The notes under the pieces: generated by a model
Told to the model about the DNA's origin: nothing
Database searches by the model: none
Seen by the model: the letters and a program-made list of their open reading frames with translations, nothing else
Position numbers and translations under genes: made by a program
Assembly (NCBI GenBank): GCA_937996535.1
Contig: CALKVF010000007.1
Coordinates: 1 to 46,860, forward strand
Direction of reading: 5' to 3'
DNA: 46,860 nucleotides
Source of the DNA: an uncultured Novosphingobium sp.
GTDB taxonomy: Bacteria > Pseudomonadota > Alphaproteobacteria > Sphingomonadales > Sphingomonadaceae
In this document: positions 1 through 8,764 of the stretch, one piece after another
How positions within the stretch are numbered: position 1 is the first letter of the stretch
How the letters are laid out: every line of letters starts with the position of its first letter

Positions 1-716
1 GCAGGCTTCTGCGTGCCCGCAGCCGGCTGAGCCGCCTGCTGCTGCGCGGCCTGCTGCTGGGCAGCCTGTTCGCGCATCTGGCGCGGCATCCAGCCGCTGG
101 GCGGAACCAGCTGCATCTTGCTCGACGGGATCAGCGTGTTCAGCTCGACGATCACGTCATCGGTCAGCTCATAGGCGTTGGCGCGCGCGATCACGGCTTC
201 GGGCTGGAGCAGCAGGGTCACGCCCTGCTTCGACATGGCGATCTGGACAGCCTGATCGAGCTGATCGGCGATCTGCTCCTTCACATAGGCTTCCGACTGC
301 GCCAGCGGAGCGAGCGCCTTTTCGATGTCCTGCTTGCCCTGGGCTTCCAGCTGCTGGGCGGCGGCATATTCCTGCTGCAGCACGGCATCGGGCTTCTTGG
401 CGGCGGCATCGGCCTTGAGCTTGTCGTAGGCGGCCTTGAGCTGCGCATCGAGGGCGGCCTTGCGCTGGCGCGCGGCGTCAATCTGCGGCTTGTAGGTGGT
501 GGGCTGCTGCTGCTGGGCCAGACGATAGGCGTCGGTGTTGCCGATCGCAGCTTCGATGTTGAGTATGCCGATGCCCTTGACGATCACGCCAGCGGCAGGC
601 GCAGCGGCGGCAGCGGCCGGAGCGGCGACTTCAGCGGGCTTGTCCTTGGCGAAGGCCGGGGCGCTGATTGCCAGCGCGAGCGCGGTGCCCAGCAGGGTCT
701 TGGTGACAGTGTTCAT
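1..716 (-). CDS. ompH: OmpH/Skp-family periplasmic chaperone (3' end beyond window)
   Basis: Reads from ATG at 716 to the left edge without a stop, so the C-terminus is missing. It opens with a signal peptide (basic MNTVTK, hydrophobic stretch, cleavage near PAFA-KD) and an Ala-rich linker. A Skp-like segment follows: an initial strand (GIGILNIEAAIGNTDAY), then a long Gln/Ala/Lys-rich helical region, and a Gln/Ala-rich tail near the edge. Skp proteins are trimeric periplasmic chaperones that hold unfolded outer-membrane proteins. The ATG overlaps the bamA stop codon (TGATG), so translation is probably coupled. Placement directly after bamA is the usual proteobacterial order. Family confident; exact length unknown. 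Confidence 0.9.
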   Translation of the reverse strand, partial: MNTVTKTLLGTALALAISAPAFAKDKPAEVAAPAAAAAAPAAGVIVKGIGILNIEAAIGNTDAYRLAQQQQPTTYKPQIDAARQRKAALDAQLKAAYDKLKADAAAKKPDAVLQQEYAAAQQLEAQGKQDIEKALAPLAQSEAYVKEQIADQLDQAVQIAMSKQGVTLLLQPEAVIARANAYELTDDVIVELNTLIPSSKMQLVPPSGWMPRQMREQAAQQQAAQQQAAQPAAGTQKP

Positions 717-3421
717 CAGAATTGGGTTCCTACGTTGAAAGTGAAGGCCTTGGTGTCGTCGCCGTCGACCTTGGTCAAAACCTTGGCAAAGTCGATACGG
801 AAAGGCCCGAAGGGCGAGTTCCAGTTGACGCCGATGCCCACCGAGATGCGCGGCTTGGGCGAATTGCCCACGAAGCGTTCGCGGAAGGCCGGAATGGTGC
901 TGCCGATCGCGGTGTTGGCGGTGGTGCCGTCAACCGTGCTGATCGAATTGGTGACCGCGGTGGTCGAACCATCAGCATTGACCTGAGTGTACAGGGCATT
1001 GCCGCTGGAATCGCGGGTCGGAATGAAGATCCCGTTGGGGAACGGGCTCGACTGGAGGACCGGGCTGGTGACGCCCCAGACCGCGCCCATATCGGCGAAG
1101 ATCGACGGACGCAGGCCCATTTCCTTGGCCCCCGAACCGAGCGGAATTTCAAGCTCGGCGTGGCCCAGATAGTAGTACTTGCCGCCCAGCGAATCGTCGA
1201 CGACCTGGTTGCGGTCGGTGATGACCTTGGGGTTCCCGCTGCCATCATCGACGATGTATTCGCGCAGCACGCGCGGACCAACGCCGCGGATGTCGAAGCC
1301 GCGAATGGTCGGCTCACCGAGGTAGAAGCGGTCGGTCAGACGGACGCTGTCCGAACCCAGGGTGGTGTTGCCGTTGCTATCGAGCGAACGGATCGCCCCG
1401 GCTTCACCGCGCAGCGAGAAGATGAAACCCTTGCCCACCGGGTAATACTGCGCCGCGTTGAGCCGCAGGCGCGCGTACTTCACCGAACCGCCCAGCCCGG
1501 CAAATTCGGTCGAAACCGAAGCCGAACGGCCGCGGGTGGGATGGACCCGGTTATCAAGCGAATCGTAGATCAGCGAGAGCCCGAGGATCGAGCTGGTGCG
1601 GCGGCCCAGCGCGTCGCACATGTAGCGCCCGGCCAGCAACGGATCGCATTCCAGCGTCGGCGGGTTCTGCCGGCTCGAGAAATACTGGGTCTGATCGAGC
1701 GTGATGTCGTCGAGGTTGAGCGTGTAGCTCCCCACGGCCGAAACATATTCGGTCAGCGGAATGCCTGCGCGGACCTGGAAGCCGGTGGTCGACTGGCTGT
1801 AGAGGTTGTTGCGGTTGGCATTGTAGTAGTTGAAGCTGTTGAGATCGCGGCGATAGACGTTCACGCCCAGCGAGATGTTGCGATCGAACAGATAGGGCTC
1901 GGTGAAGCTGACTTCTGCGCTCTTCGAATAGTTCGAATAGGACAGGCTCAGACCGATGGTCTGGCCGCGCCCGCGGAAGTTGCGCTGCTGGATCGAGCCC
2001 TGGAAGATCAGCTTTTCAAGGCTCGAATAACCGGCCGAAAGCTGGAGTTCGCCGGTCGGCTTTTCCTCGACGTTGGCTTCGAGCACGATCCGGTCGTTGG
2101 CACTGCCCGGCTTCTGTTCGATTTCGAACTTTTCCTGGAAGTAGCCCAGCGAGTTGATACGCGCGGTCGACCGCTTGACCTGCAGCGAGTTGAACGCATC
2201 GCCTTCGGCCAGACGGAACTCGCGGCGCACGACCTTGTCCTGGGTCAGCGTGTTGCCGTTGACATCGATCCGCTCGACATAGACGCGCGGGGCCTCCGCG
2301 ATCTGGAACGTCAGACCCATGGTCAGATCGTCCTTGTTGCGGTCATAGTTCGGCCGCACGTCGGCGAAGGCATAGCCAAACGCGCCCAGCGTGTCGTTCA
2401 GACGGTCGATCGTGTCTTCGACCTGCTTGGCGTCATACCAGTCGCCCTTCTTCATCGGCAGCTGGGCCGACAGACGATCGCCATCAAAGTCGCGCAGCTG
2501 GCTTTCGACCTTCACGTCGCCGAACTTGTAGCGCTTACCTTCTTCCACCACATAGGTGATGATGAAGTCCTTCTTGTCGGGCGTAAGCTCGGCCACGGCC
2601 GAGACGATCCGGAAATCGGCATAGCCCTTGGTCAGATAGAACTGGCGCATCTTCTGCTGGTCGAAGGCCATGCGATCGGGATCGTAGCTGGTCCCGCCGC
2701 TGAAGATCTTGGTCAGCCCGGTCTGCTTGGTGACCATTTCACCGCGCAGTTCGCCGTCCGAAAACGCCTCGTTGCCGATGATGTTGATCCGGCGGACCTT
2801 GGACTTGGGCCCTTCCTGGATTTCGAACACGATATCGACGCGGTTCTGGTCGAGCATCACCATCTTGGGCTCGACGCTGGCGGCGAAGCGGCCCTGACGC
2901 TTGTACAGCTCGATGATCCGGGCCACGTCGGCGCGGACCTTGGACCGGGTGAAGATCTGGCGCGGGGCAAGCTTGATTTCGGGGAGGATCTTCTCCTCCT
3001 TGAGCCGCTTGTTCCCTTCCAGCACGATCCGGTTGATCACCGGGTTTTCCTGCACCGTGATCGTCACCGCGCCGGCGGCGTTGGTGATCTGGACGTTGGC
3101 GAACAGTTCGGTCGCGAACAGATCCTTGAGCGCCTGGTCAGCCGCAGTCTGGCTATAGGGCTGGCCGAGCCGCAGCTTGATGTAGGAGCGGATCGTATCG
3201 GGTTCGAGGCGCTGGGCGCCAACCACGGTGATCGACGAGATCGTATCGGCAACCGGGGCCGCAGCGGGCGCGGCGGCGGCGGGCGCAGCCGGGGCCGGAG
3301 CAGCGGTTTGCGCCGCGGCGATTCCGGGCAGCCCGGCAAGGACCGAAGTCCCCAGCAGCGCAGCGGCCAGGCGAAGACCCGCGCGGGCGGTCTCGGTGCG
3401 ATCCTTGTGGTGTCGATTCAT
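716..3421 (-). CDS. bamA: Outer membrane protein assembly factor BamA
   Basis: 901 aa from ATG 3421. A longer in-frame reading to 3676 would run into rseP and lacks a signal peptide at its start. Signal peptide of about 42 residues ending AAAQ, then a Pro/Ala-rich linker of about 20 residues. Five POTRA repeats follow (starting near ITVVGAQRLEPDTI), then a 16-strand Omp85 barrel from about residue 460. The lid-loop motif appears as IRGF (usual VRGF), and the protein ends in the C-terminal Phe typical of outer-membrane barrels. BamA folds and inserts outer-membrane proteins with the other Bam subunits. A Ser/Thr/Asn-rich stretch of roughly 50 residues sits between late barrel strands. Upstream ribosome-binding site is weak. 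Stop overlaps the ompH start. Confidence 0.97.
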   Translation of the reverse strand: MNRHHKDRTETARAGLRLAAALLGTSVLAGLPGIAAAQTAAPAPAAPAAAAPAAAPVADTISSITVVGAQRLEPDTIRSYIKLRLGQPYSQTAADQALKDLFATELFANVQITNAAGAVTITVQENPVINRIVLEGNKRLKEEKILPEIKLAPRQIFTRSKVRADVARIIELYKRQGRFAASVEPKMVMLDQNRVDIVFEIQEGPKSKVRRINIIGNEAFSDGELRGEMVTKQTGLTKIFSGGTSYDPDRMAFDQQKMRQFYLTKGYADFRIVSAVAELTPDKKDFIITYVVEEGKRYKFGDVKVESQLRDFDGDRLSAQLPMKKGDWYDAKQVEDTIDRLNDTLGAFGYAFADVRPNYDRNKDDLTMGLTFQIAEAPRVYVERIDVNGNTLTQDKVVRREFRLAEGDAFNSLQVKRSTARINSLGYFQEKFEIEQKPGSANDRIVLEANVEEKPTGELQLSAGYSSLEKLIFQGSIQQRNFRGRGQTIGLSLSYSNYSKSAEVSFTEPYLFDRNISLGVNVYRRDLNSFNYYNANRNNLYSQSTTGFQVRAGIPLTEYVSAVGSYTLNLDDITLDQTQYFSSRQNPPTLECDPLLAGRYMCDALGRRTSSILGLSLIYDSLDNRVHPTRGRSASVSTEFAGLGGSVKYARLRLNAAQYYPVGKGFIFSLRGEAGAIRSLDSNGNTTLGSDSVRLTDRFYLGEPTIRGFDIRGVGPRVLREYIVDDGSGNPKVITDRNQVVDDSLGGKYYYLGHAELEIPLGSGAKEMGLRPSIFADMGAVWGVTSPVLQSSPFPNGIFIPTRDSSGNALYTQVNADGSTTAVTNSISTVDGTTANTAIGSTIPAFRERFVGNSPKPRISVGIGVNWNSPFGPFRIDFAKVLTKVDGDDTKAFTFNVGTQF

Positions 3422-3582
3422 CGGTGCGGCATTTCCCGAAAATAGTGCTTCTCGCGGCGCCGCGCCCTTCAAGGACACGACTTTCCGCACATTGCAGACA
3501 TGTCGCAGCCCTCTGCCCGATGCACGCTGGCCAATCAAGCAGAGTTCCCGGTTAGTCCGCAGGTTTCCTAGTTCCTTCCAGC

Positions 3583-4707
3583 CTATTTCCCGAACGGGAA
3601 CAGGGCGACAAGATCGTTGAGCGTCACGAACAGCATGACTGCCAGAACCAGCGCAAGGCCGGCCCGGAACGCCCACTCCTGACTGCGGGAACCCAGCGGC
3701 CTGCGGCGGACTGCTTCCGCGGCGTAGAAAGCCAGGTGCCCACCGTCGAGGGCAGGAATTGGCAGGAGGTTGATGAATGCCAAATTAATTGAGATCAGCG
3801 CGGCAAAACCCACGAATTCCGGCCAGCCCAGCGCCAGTCGCTCACCCGAGAACTTGGCGATCTTGATCGGTCCGCCCATCTCCTTGACCGAACGTTCGCC
3901 GACCACGATCTGCTTGAGGCCAACGGCCATCATCCGCATCACTTCAAAGCTCTGGCCAAAGCCGGCGGAGACCGCCTGAACCGGGCCGACCTTGACGTAT
4001 TCAAGCGCGGCCGGGCTGATCCCCAGCAGGCCGCGGCGGATCTCGTTGCCGAAGCGGTCGTGCTGGACATCGAGCGCGAGCGTCACCGGCAGGCGATAGG
4101 GCCGCCCGGCGCGTTCGGCGGTGATCGTCACGGTCCGCCCGGGATAGATCACCACGTGCTCGACAATGTCGGTAAAGGCCGCGATCGGTTCGCCATCGAT
4201 GGCGGTGATCCGGTCCCCCACCTGCATCCCGGCGGCCTCTGCCGCCGAATTGGGTGAAAAGGCGCCGACCACAGGCTTGGCCACCGGCACGCCGTAAGCC
4301 ATCGCGAACACCGCAAAGATCGCCACGGCGACCAGCAGGTTGGCGAGCGGCCCCGCCAGCACGATCAGCGCGCGCTGCCACAGCTTGGCGGCCTGGAACG
4401 TGCCGGCACGGTCCGCGTCAGACGCGCCCGCCAGCGCGGGATCGGGAATGCTGGCCGCGTTCATGTCGCCCGCAAACTGGACATAGCCGCCCAGCGGCAG
4501 GGCCGAGAGCTTCCAGCGGGTGCCGCGCCGGTCGGTCCAACCGCACAGCTCCTTGCCGAAGCCGATCGAGAAGGCATCCGCGCGCACGCCAAACCAGCGC
4601 CCGACCAGATAGTGGCCCAGCTCGTGCAGCACGACGAGCGGCCCCAGCACCAGCAGGAACGCGCCGATCATCATGAAAATCGAAGGGGATGCGTGCAACT
4701 CAGGCAT
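3583..4707 (-). CDS. rseP: Site-2 protease family membrane metalloprotease RseP
   Basis: 374 aa from ATG 4707 (MPELHASPS), overlapping the end of dxr by 8 bp. The zinc-binding HExxH motif (HELGH) lies in the first membrane helix. A PDZ domain sits in the middle (about residues 120-210), and the third zinc-ligand motif LDGGH (in LLPIPALDGGH) precedes the C-terminal helices. This single-PDZ form is usual in alphaproteobacteria. RseP cuts transmembrane regulators within the inner membrane (regulated intramembrane proteolysis). It sits between dxr and bamA as in most proteobacteria. A later ATG pair (MMIGAFLL) is a possible alternative start. The substrate cannot be told from sequence. Confidence 0.94.
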   Translation of the reverse strand: MPELHASPSIFMMIGAFLLVLGPLVVLHELGHYLVGRWFGVRADAFSIGFGKELCGWTDRRGTRWKLSALPLGGYVQFAGDMNAASIPDPALAGASDADRAGTFQAAKLWQRALIVLAGPLANLLVAVAIFAVFAMAYGVPVAKPVVGAFSPNSAAEAAGMQVGDRITAIDGEPIAAFTDIVEHVVIYPGRTVTITAERAGRPYRLPVTLALDVQHDRFGNEIRRGLLGISPAALEYVKVGPVQAVSAGFGQSFEVMRMMAVGLKQIVVGERSVKEMGGPIKIAKFSGERLALGWPEFVGFAALISINLAFINLLPIPALDGGHLAFYAAEAVRRRPLGSRSQEWAFRAGLALVLAVMLFVTLNDLVALFPFGK

Positions 4708-5857
4708 ACTCCAGAAGCGTGGCGGCCCGGGCCCGTGCCTCGGCGTCGAGAGCGACGACATCGCCCAGCGAAACCGGCGCGGCGGGCGCCAGACGGTCCA
4801 TGACCTGTTCGACCACTAGCGCAATCCGGGTGAACGCGATGTGACCGGCCAGAAACGCGGCAACCGCCACTTCATTGGCGGCGTTAAGCACGGCAGGCAC
4901 CCCGCCCCCTGCCCCGGCGGCCTCGCGGGCGAGCCGGGTGGCGGGAAAGCGGTGTTCATCGGGCGCGCGGAAGGTCAGTTCGCCCAGCGCCGCCAGATCG
5001 AGCGGCGCGCACGGCGTATCCATCCGCTGCGGCCAGGCGAGGCACGAGGCGATCGGCACCCGCATGTCCGACGGGCCAAGCTGAGCGAGGGTCGAGCCAT
5101 CGCGGTATTCGACCATCGAATGGATCACCGACTGCGGGTGAACCACGATCCGCAGCTTGTCGAGCCCGACCGGGAACAGGTGGTGCGCCTCGATCAGTTC
5201 GAGACCCTTGTTGAACATCGTCGCCGAATCGACGCTGATCTTCGCGCCCATGTCCCAGTTGGGATGCCTCACCGCCTCGGCAGGCGTGGCGGCGGCCAGT
5301 TGCTCCAGTGTCCAATCGCGAAACGGCCCGCCGCTCGCGGTCAGGGTGATCGAGCGGACATGATCGGCATCGTTACCGGCCAGGCACTGGAAGATCGCGT
5401 TGTGCTCACTATCCACCGGCAGCAAGGTCGCGCCGTGGCGGGAAACCGCCGCCGTCATCACCTCGCCCGCCGAAACCAGGGCCTCCTTGTTGGCCAGCGC
5501 CACAGTGCGCCCACGCTCGATCGCGGCCATCGTCGGGGCCAGCCCCGCGCAGCCGACGATCGCAGCCACAGTCACTTCGGCATCAAGCCGCGCGGCATCG
5601 ATCAGCGCCTGCGGCCCGCCGGCGGCGGCAATACCGCTTCCCGCCAGCGCCTCGCGCAGCGCCGGCAATGCGGCTTCATCGGCCACAACCGCCAGTTCCG
5701 CGCCAAATTCGCGGGCCAAGGCCGCAAGGTCCGCCGCCTGACTGTTCGCCGTCAGCGCGACCACCCGCCAGCCATCCCGGTTGCGCCGGATCAGGTCGAG
5801 CGTCGAACTGCCGATGGAGCCGGTGGCTCCCAGAATCGAGATCGAACGCGAGGTCAT
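4700..5857 (-). CDS. dxr: 1-deoxy-D-xylulose 5-phosphate reductoisomerase
   Basis: 385 aa, normal family length. Converts DXP to 2-C-methyl-D-erythritol 4-phosphate with NADPH, the committed step of the MEP isoprenoid pathway, in the cytoplasm. N-terminal NADPH-binding motif GATGSIGSSTLD at residues 10-21. Metal/substrate region VDSEHNAIFQ near residue 150, followed by the conserved TASGGPFRD and HPNWDMGAKISVDSATMFNKG blocks. The ATG overlaps the cdsA stop (ATGA). Neighbouring uppS uses the downstream isoprenoid product, so precursor synthesis and use are transcribed together. Confidence 0.98.
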   Translation of the reverse strand: MTSRSISILGATGSIGSSTLDLIRRNRDGWRVVALTANSQAADLAALAREFGAELAVVADEAALPALREALAGSGIAAAGGPQALIDAARLDAEVTVAAIVGCAGLAPTMAAIERGRTVALANKEALVSAGEVMTAAVSRHGATLLPVDSEHNAIFQCLAGNDADHVRSITLTASGGPFRDWTLEQLAAATPAEAVRHPNWDMGAKISVDSATMFNKGLELIEAHHLFPVGLDKLRIVVHPQSVIHSMVEYRDGSTLAQLGPSDMRVPIASCLAWPQRMDTPCAPLDLAALGELTFRAPDEHRFPATRLAREAAGAGGGVPAVLNAANEVAVAAFLAGHIAFTRIALVVEQVMDRLAPAAPVSLGDVVALDAEARARAATLLEYA

Positions 5858-6624
5858 CGTGCCGCGAGAAACGAAACGACCGAAACAAGCCCCAGCACGA
5901 ACATCACCGCCAGCAGCCCATCGACCCGGTCGAACAGCCCGCCATGCCCCGGAATCAGCTTGCCCGAATCCTTTACGCCAGCGCGGCGCTTCATCCAGCT
6001 TTCGAAGAAATCGCCCGACTGCGCGATCACCGCGATCGCGGCGCCAGCCATGATCGTTCCGGCGACCCCCGGCCAGAGATGCACGGCAACGTAAGGCAAG
6101 GCTTCAGGATCGCTCGCCAACGCGCGGTTGACCGCCGCGGTAAAGGCATCGCCCGTCCCGAAACGGATCGCGCCTGCAACCGCAAGGCTGGCCCCCACGA
6201 TCCCGCCGCAGAGCCCGGCCCAAGTCTTCGAGGGGCTGATCGCAGGGGCGATCTTGGGGCCACCAATTGCACGGCCCGCGAAATAGGCGCCGATGTCGGT
6301 CGCGATGACCGAGAGAACGGCGATCAGAAGCACGATCCAGCCCGTCGGCGGGGCATTGCGCAGCAGCCCGAGCATGGTCGCGGCGAGCGCAACATAGGCA
6401 GCTCCGCCCGCCATCCAAAGGCCCCGCCCCAGCGAACCGGGCGAAAACAGCCGCACCAGCCCCCACCATTCCCAGATCACGCCAAGCGCAATCCCGCCAA
6501 CAAAGGCAAACCAGAACCAACCGCCCAGTGACACCGCGAGCGCCGTCACTGCCACCATCACCACGGCGGATGCGGCGCGGACCTTAAGATCGCTGGTCTT
6601 CTTGGGCGTCTCACCGTCCGCCAT
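5854..6624 (-). CDS. cdsA: Phosphatidate cytidylyltransferase
   Basis: 256 aa from ATG 6624 (MADGETPKK), overlapping the end of uppS by 14 bp. Makes CDP-diacylglycerol from phosphatidic acid and CTP at the inner membrane; this is the substrate of PssA, encoded at 11.2-12.0 kb. Multiple hydrophobic helices fill the protein. The CdsA signature is in the C-terminal third: SPSKTWAG, then SWMKRRAGVKDSGKLIPGHGG and DRVDGL, with the basic and acidic residues intact. Ends with an ATGA overlap into dxr. Confidence 0.96.
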   Translation of the reverse strand: MADGETPKKTSDLKVRAASAVVMVAVTALAVSLGGWFWFAFVGGIALGVIWEWWGLVRLFSPGSLGRGLWMAGGAAYVALAATMLGLLRNAPPTGWIVLLIAVLSVIATDIGAYFAGRAIGGPKIAPAISPSKTWAGLCGGIVGASLAVAGAIRFGTGDAFTAAVNRALASDPEALPYVAVHLWPGVAGTIMAGAAIAVIAQSGDFFESWMKRRAGVKDSGKLIPGHGGLFDRVDGLLAVMFVLGLVSVVSFLAAR

Positions 6625-7321
6625 AGCGCCGCTCCCGATTGGCAAATTGGCCGAGCGCTTCGCGCAGGTCAGCAGGGGTAAAATCGGGCCAGAGCACGTC
6701 GGTGAACCACATTTCGGCATAGGCCGCCTGCCACAGCAGGAAGTTCGACAGCCGCACTTCGCCCGAGGTGCGGATCAGCAGATCGAGCGGCGGCAGCCCG
6801 GCGGTATCGAGTTCGGCCTCGATCGCAGCGGGTGTGATCGCGCCTTTGGCGGCGGCCTTGGTGGCAGCGCGGGCAATCTCGTCGTGCGAACCGTAATTGA
6901 GCGCGATGACCAGCGTGGTGCCATCGTTGGCCGCCGTGCGCGCCAGGGCATCGTCAAGCAGCGCAACGATATCGCTGGCCAGTGCCCGGTAATCGCCGAT
7001 CACCCGAAGCTTGACGTTGTTGGCGACGAATTCCTCAAGATCGGCGAGGATATAGCGCCGCAACAAGCCCATCAGCGCGGAGACTTCATCGTCCGAACGC
7101 CGCCAGTTCTCGGTGCTGAAGGCATAAAGCGTCAGCGCCTCCAGCCCCATTTCGCGCGCGGCCCGCACCAGCGTGCGCACAGCCTCGACCCCACGCTGGT
7201 GGCCCACCACGTGCGGCAGGTGGCGCTTCTTGGCCCAGCGCCCGTTGCCATCCATGATGATCGCAACGTGACGCGCGCCGTGGGTCGCGCCGCCATCCGT
7301 AGAGGCCAGCGCGGCGGTCAC
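6611..7321 (-). CDS. uppS: Undecaprenyl diphosphate synthase (cis-prenyltransferase)
   Basis: 236 aa from GTG 7321; that GTG shares bases with the frr stop (GTGA). The next in-frame ATG lies inside the catalytic motif, so the GTG must be used. Condenses isopentenyl diphosphates onto farnesyl diphosphate to give the C55 carrier lipid for peptidoglycan and other envelope polymers. The catalytic signature MDGNGRWA is at residues 23-30, and the Ser/Thr-Glu-Asn-Trp block (FSTENWRR) and the C-terminal RTSGEVRLSNFLLWQ block are present. Cytoplasmic or membrane-peripheral. Confidence 0.97.
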   Translation of the reverse strand: MTAALASTDGGATHGARHVAIIMDGNGRWAKKRHLPHVVGHQRGVEAVRTLVRAAREMGLEALTLYAFSTENWRRSDDEVSALMGLLRRYILADLEEFVANNVKLRVIGDYRALASDIVALLDDALARTAANDGTTLVIALNYGSHDEIARAATKAAAKGAITPAAIEAELDTAGLPPLDLLIRTSGEVRLSNFLLWQAAYAEMWFTDVLWPDFTPADLREALGQFANRERRYGGR

Positions 7322-7875
7322 TTGCCGAGGATTTCCTTTTCCTTGGCGGCGGCAGCATCGTCAGCCGCCTTGATCTGTTCGTCGGTCAGCTTCTGGACGT
7401 CGGCCTCGGCGCGCTTGCGATCGTCTTCCGAGATTTCCTTCTTGCCCTCGTCAGCCTTGAGCGCTTCCATGCCATCGCGGCGCACGTTGCGGATCGCGAT
7501 GCGGGCGTTTTCGGCATATTTGCTGGCCAGCTTGGCCAGTTCCTTGCGGCGTTCCTCGGTCAGATCGGGGATCGGCAGACGGATGTTGTTGCCATCGTTG
7601 ATCGGGTTGAGCCCGAGCCCGGCCGACCGGATCGCCTTTTCCACCGGGGTCACGTTCGACTTGTCCCAGACCTGCACCGAGAGCAGGCGCGGTTCGGGGG
7701 CCGAAACGGTCGCCACCTGGTTGAGCGGCATGTGCGCGCCATAAACCTCGACGGTGATCGGATCGAGCAGCGCCGTGTTGGCGCGCCCGGTGCGCAGACC
7801 GGCAAGATCGCCCTTCAGCGATTCTACGGCGCCCTTCATCCGGCGCTCAAGATCGGCCTTGTCGTACTTGGCCAT
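7318..7875 (-). CDS. frr: Ribosome recycling factor
   Basis: 185 aa, the standard length. Splits post-termination ribosomes together with EF-G. Recognised by the N-terminal MKGAVESLKGDLAGLRTGRAN block, the PLNQVATVSAPEPRLLSVQVWDKS beta domain and the helical C-terminus with RDGMEALK. ATG at 7875 has a good ribosome-binding site (AAGGGTAGAG) just upstream and lies 5 bp from the pyrH stop. It overlaps uppS by GTGA at its end. Confidence 0.98.
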   Translation of the reverse strand: MAKYDKADLERRMKGAVESLKGDLAGLRTGRANTALLDPITVEVYGAHMPLNQVATVSAPEPRLLSVQVWDKSNVTPVEKAIRSAGLGLNPINDGNNIRLPIPDLTEERRKELAKLASKYAENARIAIRNVRRDGMEALKADEGKKEISEDDRKRAEADVQKLTDEQIKAADDAAAAKEKEILGK

Positions 7876-7879
7876 GGCT

Positions 7880-8599
7880 CTACCCTTTCTTCACAATGGT
7901 CTGGACGCCGCTTCCCGCGAGCACCTTGGCAAGGTTGCCCTGCTCGCGGATCGAGAAGACGACGATCGGAATGGCGTTGTCACGGCACAGCGCAACGGCA
8001 GAGGCATCCATGACCTTCAGGTTGTCTGCCAGCACCGTGTCATAATCGACTATATCATAACGCTTTGCCTGGGCGTTGACCTTGGGGTCGCTGTCATAGA
8101 CACCGTCCACGCTGGTGCCCTTGAACAAGGCGTCGCACTGCATTTCAGCCGCGCGCAGCGCAGCCCCGCTATCGGTGGTGAAATAGGGCGCGCCCACCCC
8201 GGCAGCGAAGATCACCACGCGGCCCTTTTCAAGGTGGCGTTCGGCGCGGCGACGAATCACCGGCTCGCACACCTGATCCATCTGCACGGCCGACTGGACG
8301 CGGGTTTCAACGCCGAGCTGTTCGAGCGCGTTCTGCATTGCCAGCGCGTTCATCACGGTCGCCAGCATACCCATGTAATCGGCCTGGGCGCGGTCCATGC
8401 CCTTGGCGGCGCCGGCCATGCCGCGGAAGATATTGCCACCACCAATGACCAGGCAGATTTCCAGCCCGGTTTCCTTGGCGGCCTTCACTTCCCCAGCCAG
8501 TTCGGCAACGAATTCGGGATCGATCCCGAACTGCTGGCCGCCCATCAGCACTTCGCCCGAAAGCTTCAACAGGATGCGCTTGTAGCGGGGCTGGCTCAT
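7880..8599 (-). CDS. pyrH: Uridylate (UMP) kinase
   Basis: 239 aa from ATG 8599 (MSQPRYKRIL). Phosphorylates UMP to UDP, the bacterial hexameric amino-acid-kinase-fold enzyme. Key blocks: KLSGEVLMG near the N-terminus, GGGNIFRG (UMP/ATP loop), and the DSGAALRAAEM / DGVYDSDPK region in the C-terminal half. First gene after the tsf terminator, so it probably starts the pyrH-frr-uppS-cdsA-dxr-rseP-bamA-ompH run, although I could not pick a convincing promoter in the 8600-8764 gap. No strong ribosome-binding site. Confidence 0.97.
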   Translation of the reverse strand: MSQPRYKRILLKLSGEVLMGGQQFGIDPEFVAELAGEVKAAKETGLEICLVIGGGNIFRGMAGAAKGMDRAQADYMGMLATVMNALAMQNALEQLGVETRVQSAVQMDQVCEPVIRRRAERHLEKGRVVIFAAGVGAPYFTTDSGAALRAAEMQCDALFKGTSVDGVYDSDPKVNAQAKRYDIVDYDTVLADNLKVMDASAVALCRDNAIPIVVFSIREQGNLAKVLAGSGVQTIVKKG

Positions 8600-8707
8600 G
8601 GCAGGTTCTATCGCTCTCGGAAGGGTTTGAGGGGCCTTATACCGCCCGCCAGCCAATGCCAAGCGGCGAGCGTTGCCCACCTGCGCACAAGTGCCGGCCC
8701 GGAATGA

Positions 8708-8743
8708 GAAAGGGCGCGGAGCCGGCTGGCCCCGCGCCCTTTC
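8708..8743 (-). terminator. Intrinsic terminator after tsf
   Basis: A 12-bp perfect inverted repeat, GAAAGGGCGCGG / CCGCGCCCTTTC, with a 12-nt loop that can itself pair. It lies 22 bp past the tsf stop. In the minus direction the stem ends in CCCTTTCTCATT, a modest T-rich run. It separates the rpsB-tsf unit from pyrH. Confidence 0.75.
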
Positions 8744-8764
8744 GCGTGTCGTGGCAGGGCCGGA

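Noticed and set aside
722..3445. Long open frame (about 900 codons) opposite bamA, and similar ones opposite dxr, the KAS III-like gene, addA and addB
   Set aside because: High G+C keeps stop codons out of the opposite frames. The translations are rich in Arg/His/Gly, lack domains and ribosome-binding sites, and lie wholly inside confident genes.
3523..3548. GGAAC-N17-CGTG upstream of bamA on the minus strand, resembling an EcfG promoter
   Set aside because: Only a partial -10 match, inside an operon that is likely read from upstream; too weak to list as a promoter.
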